Shown here in pieces: positions 32,745 to 37,652 of a stretch of DNA of 37,652 nucleotides. Both the position numbers and the translations under genes were made by a program. The notes beneath the pieces are model-generated. The model had not been told where the DNA came from. It ran no database searches and saw only the letters and a program-made list of their open reading frames with translations. Each line of letters opens with the position of its first letter. Positions within the stretch are counted from its first letter, which is position 1. Where the stretch lies: NCBI GenBank assembly GCA_913019965.1, contig CAJVZR010000040.1:1-37652 (forward strand), read 5' to 3'. This stretch comes from an uncultured Oleispira sp. (GTDB lineage Bacteria > Pseudomonadota > Gammaproteobacteria > Pseudomonadales > Oceanobacteraceae).

Positions 32745-35504
32745 CTAGGCCGTTAACTTACCATGGCACTGCTTGTACTTTTTACCTGAACCACAAGGAC
32801 AAGGCTCATTGCGACCGACTTTTCGATCTTCACGAACGAAAGGTTGAGCCGGCTCAGCCTCTTCTTCAGATTCAGAAGCTCCTTCTTCGGCCGTTATGCT
32901 CTGCGCAGTCTCATGCTGATAGCTAGATTGCTGAGCTTGTGCTTCCGCTTGAGCACGACGTTGTTCTTCCATCTCACGCACATCTTCTTCTTGACGCACT
33001 TTAACGTGAGAAAGAATACGAATACTTTCGCGTTTCATATTTTCCAATAATTCTTGGAATAACTCGAACGCTTCACGCTTATATTCTTGTTTTGGATTCT
33101 TCTGTGCATAACCGCGCAAATGAATTCCCTGACGCAGATGATCCATCGTTGCTAGGTGTTCTTTCCATAGGTTATCAACTATCTGCAGCATCACTTGCTT
33201 TTCAAACATGCGCAATGGATTCGGCTGATCAGGTGTTGACTCTACAGAATCTTCTTTTGCTTTGTATGCATCGTTCAGTGCTGTTGTGATACGTTCACGT
33301 AGATTTTCTTCATAAAGCTTATCGTCAGAATCTAGCCATTGCTGCAATGGCAGATCTAAATCAAATTCAGTTTTTAATTCAGCTTCAAGGCCTGAAATAT
33401 CCCACTGCTCTTCTAGACTCTGGCGAGGAATATGGCCATCAATAGCTTCTTGCAATACGTCGTGACGAATATTGGCAACAACGTCAGAAATATCATCAGA
33501 CGCCATAATGTCGTTACGCTGATCATAAATAACGCGGCGCTGATCATTGGCTACATCATCATATTCCAATAACTGCTTACGAATATCAAAGTTACGGCCT
33601 TCAACTTTACGCTGAGCTTTTTCAATCGCATTGCTCACCATACGGTGTTCAATTGATTCGCCTTTTTCCATACCTAACGCTTTCATCATGTTACGGATAC
33701 GATCCGACATGAAGATTCGCATCAAGCTATCTTCTAACGATAAGAAGAAACGTGAAGAACCATTATCACCTTGACGACCCGCACGACCTCGTAATTGGTT
33801 ATCAATTCGACGAGATTCATGACGCTCAGTAGCGATAATATGTAAACCACCTGCCGCTAGAACATCATCATGGCGCTTTTGCCATGCTGCTTTAATATCA
33901 GCGACTTGTTGCTCACTTGCATTTTCTAAAGCAGAAACTTCAACTTCCCAGTTACCACCCAATACGATATCGGTACCACGACCTGCCATATTGGTTGCAA
34001 TGGTAATAGAACCGGCAGCCCCTGCTTGAGCAATAATCTGAGCTTCTTTCTCGTGTTGCTTAGCGTTCAAAACACTATGCTCTACTTTTGCTTTGGTTAA
34101 AGCGGCAGAAAGTAATTCAGACGTATCAATCGATGCCGTACCCACTAGTACAGGACGCTTTTGCGCAACAACTTCACGAATTTCTTCAATAACCGCTTCG
34201 TATTTCTCAGCCTGGGTTAAGAAAACAACATCGTTATAATCAATACGTTTTACTTGTTTATTGGTTGGGATTACCACAACCGCCAAGTTATAAATTTGAT
34301 GGAATTCAAAGGCTTCGGTATCTGCTGTACCCGTCATGCCCGCTAGCTTATTATACAAACGGAAGAAATTCTGGAAGGTTGTTGAAGCCAACGTCTGGCT
34401 TTCAGCTTGAATATTAACGCCTTCTTTAGCTTCAATTGCTTGGTGTAAACCTTCACCCCAGCGACGGCCTGCCATCGTACGACCCGTGTGCTCATCAACA
34501 ATTACGATTTGGCCATTCTGAATAATGTAATCAACGTTTTTCTGATAGATTACATGGGCACGCAGTGCTGAGTTAACATGGTGTAATAACGTTAAGTTTG
34601 AAGAAGAATATAAGCTCTCACCTTCTTTCAATACACCTTCCTGAGAAAGCATATCTTCTACGTATTCGTGACCCGCTTCAGTTAATTCAATTGAACGCTG
34701 CTTTTCATCAAGAATATAATGACCTTGCTGCTCTTCTTTCCCTTCTTCCGCTTCAATATGTTGCGATAGCTGAGGAATTAGAATGTTCATCTTTTTATAA
34801 AGAGCGGAACTATCTTCTGCAGGTCCAGAAATAATGAGAGGCGTACGTGCCTCATCAATTAAGATCGAATCAACTTCATCGACGATAGCAAAATTCAATT
34901 CACGCTGTGCCTTCTCTGCGGTAGAGAAAGCCATATTGTCGCGCAAATAATCGAAACCAAATTCATTATTGGTTCCATAAGTAATATCGCAGGCATATTG
35001 AGAACGCTTTGTTTCAGGATCTAAACCTGGAACAACGACACCCAAAGTTAAGCCTAAAAATTCATACAGAGGGCGCATCCACTCAGCATCACGAGAAGCC
35101 AAGTAGTCATTCACGGTAACAATGTGAACGCCTTTTCCAGTTAACGCGTTTAGATAGGTTGGTAAAGTACCTACTAAGGTTTTACCTTCACCGGTACGCA
35201 TTTCAGCAATATTGCCTTCATGCAGCGTCATACCACCAATCATTTGCACATCAAAATGACGCATATTCATGATGCGTTTACTGGCTTCGCGACATACCGC
35301 AAATGCTTCAGGCAGCAAGTCATCAACCGAACTACCATCGGCTAAGCGTTGTTTAAATTCAGGAGTTTTTGCTTGTAATTCACTATCTGAAAGCGCCGCT
35401 AATGACTCTTCAAGAGCATTAATTTTTACAACGACTTTCCCCATGCGTTTTAATTCGCGGTCGTTTTTGCTTCCGAAGATTTTACTAAATAGATTACCGA
35501 TCAT
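32745..35504 (-). CDS. secA: Preprotein translocase ATPase SecA
   Basis: SecA drives unfolded preproteins through SecYEG at the inner membrane. With the ATG at 35504 the protein has 919 residues, starting [20 protein letters not shown] as in the family. An ATG at 35576 in the same frame would add a non-conserved tail. Walker A is [14 protein letters not shown] (about 102-108), the DEAD-like box [18 protein letters not shown] near 207, and [15 protein letters not shown] in the second helicase fold. The C-terminal zinc SEC-C motif [17 protein letters not shown] binds SecB. The Shine-Dalgarno is poor, and the leader contains a hairpin (35549-35571). No secM lies upstream; an M23 peptidase gene takes its place. 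Confidence 0.97.
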   Translation of the reverse strand: MIGNLFSKIFGSKNDRELKRMGKVVVKINALEESLAALSDSELQAKTPEFKQRLADGSSVDDLLPEAFAVCREASKRIMNMRHFDVQMIGGMTLHEGNIAEMRTGEGKTLVGTLPTYLNALTGKGVHIVTVNDYLASRDAEWMRPLYEFLGLTLGVVVPGLDPETKRSQYACDITYGTNNEFGFDYLRDNMAFSTAEKAQRELNFAIVDEVDSILIDEARTPLIISGPAEDSSALYKKMNILIPQLSQHIEAEEGKEEQQGHYILDEKQRSIELTEAGHEYVEDMLSQEGVLKEGESLYSSSNLTLLHHVNSALRAHVIYQKNVDYIIQNGQIVIVDEHTGRTMAGRRWGEGLHQAIEAKEGVNIQAESQTLASTTFQNFFRLYNKLAGMTGTADTEAFEFHQIYNLAVVVIPTNKQVKRIDYNDVVFLTQAEKYEAVIEEIREVVAQKRPVLVGTASIDTSELLSAALTKAKVEHSVLNAKQHEKEAQIIAQAGAAGSITIATNMAGRGTDIVLGGNWEVEVSALENASEQQVADIKAAWQKRHDDVLAAGGLHIIATERHESRRIDNQLRGRAGRQGDNGSSRFFLSLEDSLMRIFMSDRIRNMMKALGMEKGESIEHRMVSNAIEKAQRKVEGRNFDIRKQLLEYDDVANDQRRVIYDQRNDIMASDDISDVVANIRHDVLQEAIDGHIPRQSLEEQWDISGLEAELKTEFDLDLPLQQWLDSDDKLYEENLRERITTALNDAYKAKEDSVESTPDQPNPLRMFEKQVMLQIVDNLWKEHLATMDHLRQGIHLRGYAQKNPKQEYKREAFELFQELLENMKRESIRILSHVKVRQEEDVREMEEQRRAQAEAQAQQSSYQHETAQSITAEEGASESEEEAEPAQPFVREDRKVGRNEPCPCGSGKKYKQCHGKLTA

Positions 35505-35548
35505 GATTATTGTTTTATAAACCCAAAAATAGAGACAGCGAGAAAGCA

Positions 35549-35571
35549 TAAAGACCGCCGAAAGGTCTTTA
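35549..35571 (-). terminator. Hairpin between the M23 peptidase gene and secA
   Basis: TAAAGACC (35549-35556) and GGTCTTTA (35564-35571) are perfect 8-base arms with a 7-base loop, 50 bases after the peptidase stop and 45 before the secA ATG. No U-run follows on the minus strand. It may be a weak terminator or a leader structure acting on secA. Confidence 0.4.
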
Positions 35572-35620
35572 AACAAGGCTTTCCCATATTTATAACAAAA
35601 AAGAGAGAGATTACAAAGAT

Positions 35621-36547
35621 TTAGCGCAAGGTGCGATGCAAATAAGCCGCTGGATCAACCGTGCGGCCATTTTTATAGACTTCAAAGTGAACATGAGGGC
35701 CGGTAGAACGACCACTGCTTCCCATTGCGGCAACCACATCGCCCTTACGAACGACATCACCTAATTTAACGAGAATTTCTGCACCATGAGCATAGCGTGT
35801 TTTATAGCCATTACCGTGGTTGATCTCAACCAACTTACCATAACCGTAACGATTACTAGCCCAAGTTACGACACCTGAAGCAACGGCAATAACATCAGAA
35901 CCTTGTTTACCGGCAAAATCAACACCAGCATGCCAAGCCAAACGACCATTAAAAGGGTCAGTACGCTTCCCATACCTTGAGGACATCCAGCCGCGTTTAA
36001 TTGGGCGACCCGCAACGAAGGTATCGGTTTTAATTTTATTGGCTAATAAAAGGTCATCTAAAACTTCAAGCTGCTGTTCACGGCGATCAATGCGTGAAGC
36101 CAACTTATCCAATACCGATTGTATTTCTGGTGCTTGATAGGTTTCACCTAATGTACCAGGGCCACCCACCGCAGGAACGGCTGAGAAATCGAATTCTTCA
36201 CCATTAATCTTAGTAACATCAATTAGACGTTCACCAAGAGCATCAATGCGTAATAGCTTGGCTTGCAGCTCTGCGAGTCTGAGAGTTAAACCATCGAGCT
36301 CTTGATCAGCATGTTGACGTATTTGCTGAAGCTCTTGTCGCTGGTCATCAAGGTCTTTTTCCCACGCTTTTGCAGCAACAGGATCCAATAAACCTTGATC
36401 AGCAAGGTGTGCAGCCAATAAATACCCTGTCGCGCCCATAGCAAACGGCAACACACACAACGAACTCAGTAGTAAAAAACGCGCTACTGGCCCAAGTGAG
36501 TATGTTTTCGATTGTCCATGTCGTTTACCGACGATTATTATATTCAT
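35621..36547 (-). CDS. Membrane-anchored M23 (LytM) family murein endopeptidase
   Basis: The 308-residue product has a short basic cytosolic start, one membrane anchor at about 24-47, and a predicted periplasmic coiled coil around 60-120. A linker leads to a LytM/M23 domain (about 170-300). Zinc and catalytic residues are present: WHAGVDFAG (His near 204, Asp near 208), RYAHG, and GPHVHFEV (HxH near 286). It should therefore be an active endopeptidase, unlike degenerate EnvC/NlpD activators. [12 protein letters not shown] fits the family. Known relatives cut peptidoglycan cross-links in growth or division. It sits between lpxC and secA, where E. coli has secM. A TATACT close to the ATG could be a -10. 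Confidence 0.9.
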   Translation of the reverse strand: MNIIIVGKRHGQSKTYSLGPVARFLLLSSLCVLPFAMGATGYLLAAHLADQGLLDPVAAKAWEKDLDDQRQELQQIRQHADQELDGLTLRLAELQAKLLRIDALGERLIDVTKINGEEFDFSAVPAVGGPGTLGETYQAPEIQSVLDKLASRIDRREQQLEVLDDLLLANKIKTDTFVAGRPIKRGWMSSRYGKRTDPFNGRLAWHAGVDFAGKQGSDVIAVASGVVTWASNRYGYGKLVEINHGNGYKTRYAHGAEILVKLGDVVRKGDVVAAMGSSGRSTGPHVHFEVYKNGRTVDPAAYLHRTLR

Positions 36548-36575
36548 GACTATTAGTATAGTTGTCCAAACAAAA

Positions 36576-36602
36576 TAAAGGCCATCTGAATGATAGCCTT
36601 TA
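36576..36602 (-). terminator. Probable terminator of lpxC
   Basis: On the minus strand TAAAGGC (from 36602) pairs with GCCTTTA (36582-36576). Inside, ATC/GAT pairs continue past one mismatch to a 5-base loop. TTTTGTTT follows. It lies about 50 bases after the lpxC stop and 29 before the M23 gene start. Confidence 0.6.
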
Positions 36603-36651
36603 CTTGGAAAATAACAAAACTCTTAACTTATCAATAAGTTAGTTTAGCTGA

Positions 36652-37560
36652 CTAAGTCGCTGCTACCGGTTTAATATAGGAAATCGGTGCATTTTCTTCA
36701 GGATATTCTACAAATTCCCATGCGTCAGTTTGTAGTTCCAGTTCACGTAACAGCTTATTATTTAAGCCATGACCGGATTTAAAGCCAACAAACTCGCCCA
36801 TTAAGCTATGACCTAATAGGTACAAGTCACCAACAGCATCTAAAATTTTATGTTTTACGAATTCATCTTCGTAACGCAAGCCATCTTCGTTCAAAACACG
36901 ATACTCATCAACAACAATCGCATTATTGACACTGCCGCCTAAGGCCAAATTCTTAGAACGTAAGAATTCAATGTCTTTCATGAAGCCAAAAGTACGTGCT
37001 CGGCTAACTTCTTTAACGAATGAAGTTGAAGAGAAATCAAGACTGGCTTGCTGAGCACTCTGCTTAAAGGCAGGGTGATCAAAATCAATTTCGAAAGTCA
37101 CTTTAAAGCCGTTATAAGGAACGAAGGATGCAACCTTGTCACCTTCACGTACTTCAACTTTCTTTTTAATACGAATAAAACGCTTAGCTTTCGACTGCTC
37201 GGCAATACCAGCAGACTGAATCAAGAATACAAATGGGCCGGCACTGCCGTCCATAATGGGTACTTCTTGAGCGCTTAGTTCAACAATAGCGTTATCAATG
37301 CCTAAGCCGGCCATTGCAGATAACAAATGCTCGACCGTATCAACACGAACACCATCTTGAACAAGTGTCGTCGACATAGTGGTTTCACCCACATTGGTCG
37401 CTTTCGCTAGAATATCAACAATTGGTTCAAGATCGACACGTCGGAAAACAATACCATGATCGACAGGGGCAGGCTTAAGCGTCAGGTAAACTTTTTCACC
37501 TGAATGCAGACCAACACCAGTTGCGCGGATAGTATTTTTGAGTGTACGTTGACGAATCAT
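36652..37560 (-). CDS. lpxC: UDP-3-O-acyl-N-acetylglucosamine deacetylase LpxC
   Basis: This zinc deacetylase catalyses the first committed step of lipid A synthesis in the cytosol. The 302 residues match the E. coli enzyme (305). Zinc ligands are His78 in [18 protein letters not shown] and the His and Asp of [17 protein letters not shown] (near 237-241); the catalytic Glu77 precedes the first His. [18 protein letters not shown] at the N-terminus and [22 protein letters not shown] near the end are family-typical. The sequence shows no clear FtsH-degradation tail like that of E. coli; the last residues are SYIKPVAAT. It is the rightmost gene, with an apparent promoter upstream. Confidence 0.97.
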   Translation of the reverse strand: MIRQRTLKNTIRATGVGLHSGEKVYLTLKPAPVDHGIVFRRVDLEPIVDILAKATNVGETTMSTTLVQDGVRVDTVEHLLSAMAGLGIDNAIVELSAQEVPIMDGSAGPFVFLIQSAGIAEQSKAKRFIRIKKKVEVREGDKVASFVPYNGFKVTFEIDFDHPAFKQSAQQASLDFSSTSFVKEVSRARTFGFMKDIEFLRSKNLALGGSVNNAIVVDEYRVLNEDGLRYEDEFVKHKILDAVGDLYLLGHSLMGEFVGFKSGHGLNNKLLRELELQTDAWEFVEYPEENAPISYIKPVAAT

Positions 37561-37615
37561 GTCGATTTACCAATTTTGTTGAATAAAACTAATTAATTAT
37601 TATTACTAGCGGCTC

Positions 37616-37624
37616 ATTATAACA
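37616..37624 (-). promoter_or_regulatory. Extended -10 promoter element for lpxC
   Basis: On the minus strand the sequence reads TGTTATAAT, a consensus -10 with the extended TG motif, about 55 bases before the lpxC ATG. No convincing -35 lies at the expected distance before the window ends, which fits an extended -10 promoter. Confidence 0.55.
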
Positions 37625-37652
37625 AGTATCGATGAGCACGCCAGTAACGTTT

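Noticed and set aside
35505-35576. Extended N-terminus of SecA from the ATG at 35576
   Set aside because: Family members begin at the MIGNLF-type sequence; the extra 24 residues are not SecA-like and overlap the leader hairpin region.
35621-35680. SecM-like translation arrest peptide at the end of the gene upstream of secA
   Set aside because: The C-terminus ends in the M23 fold and lacks a FxxxxWIxxxxGIRAGP-type motif.
1-37652. CRISPR arrays, prophage, transposons, toxin-antitoxin or restriction systems
   Set aside because: No spaced direct repeats, transposase, integrase or defence-type genes were seen. Almost all of the window is assigned to housekeeping, cobalamin or pilus genes.

Overview
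This window looks like chromosomal DNA of a marine-type gammaproteobacterium, probably Oceanospirillales/Pseudomonadales (Oleispira- or Bermanella-like). The grounds are gene content and order: nadC-pilA-pilB-pilC-pilD-coaE-yacG, MutT/TenI-argJ-secA-M23-lpxC, and ampD-ampE. The base composition looks AT-leaning by eye; I did not calculate it. The genus is inference. I found no rRNA, tRNA, insertion sequence, prophage or CRISPR array, and no gene-free stretch longer than 300 bases.

Region 1 (1-3930, + strand) is a cobalamin uptake operon. The window opens inside the 3' part of a cobalamin riboswitch. Then come a hairpin masking a strong Shine-Dalgarno, a 19-codon leader ORF whose TGA abuts the next ATG, a BtuB-type TonB-dependent receptor, a predicted beta-propeller lipoprotein, and a PduO-type adenosyltransferase. 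The receptor/propeller-lipoprotein pair recalls the Bacteroides BtuB-BtuG system and is my main candidate for something undescribed in this lineage.

Region 2 (3943-10383, - strand) holds a chemoreceptor with an unrecognised helical sensor domain, then aceE-aceF (pyruvate dehydrogenase E1 and E2). aceF carries a run of ten G in a linker.

Region 3 (10559-18425) holds the late cobalamin genes in three transcription units: cbiB-cobC/cobD-btuF (-), cobQ (+), and cobU-cobT-cobC-cobS (-). Together they cover cobyric acid amidation, aminopropanol attachment, nucleotide loop assembly and periplasmic B12 binding. Corrin-ring genes and the BtuCD permease/ATPase are not in the window.

Region 4 (18524-22859) holds a PilZ protein, a Mak-like ROK fructokinase, ampE/ampD (murein recycling) and an alanine/Na+ symporter with a good sigma-70 promoter.

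Region 5 (22923-30148, + strand) is nadC, a TfpX/TfpZ pilin accessory gene, pilA behind a well-formed sigma-54 promoter, pilB-pilC-pilD and coaE.

Region 6 (30151-37560, - strand) is lpxC, an M23 peptidase, secA, argJ, a Nudix-TenI fusion and yacG, read right to left. Intrinsic terminators are visible after pilA and secA, and probable ones after lpxC, btuF and coaE/yacG.
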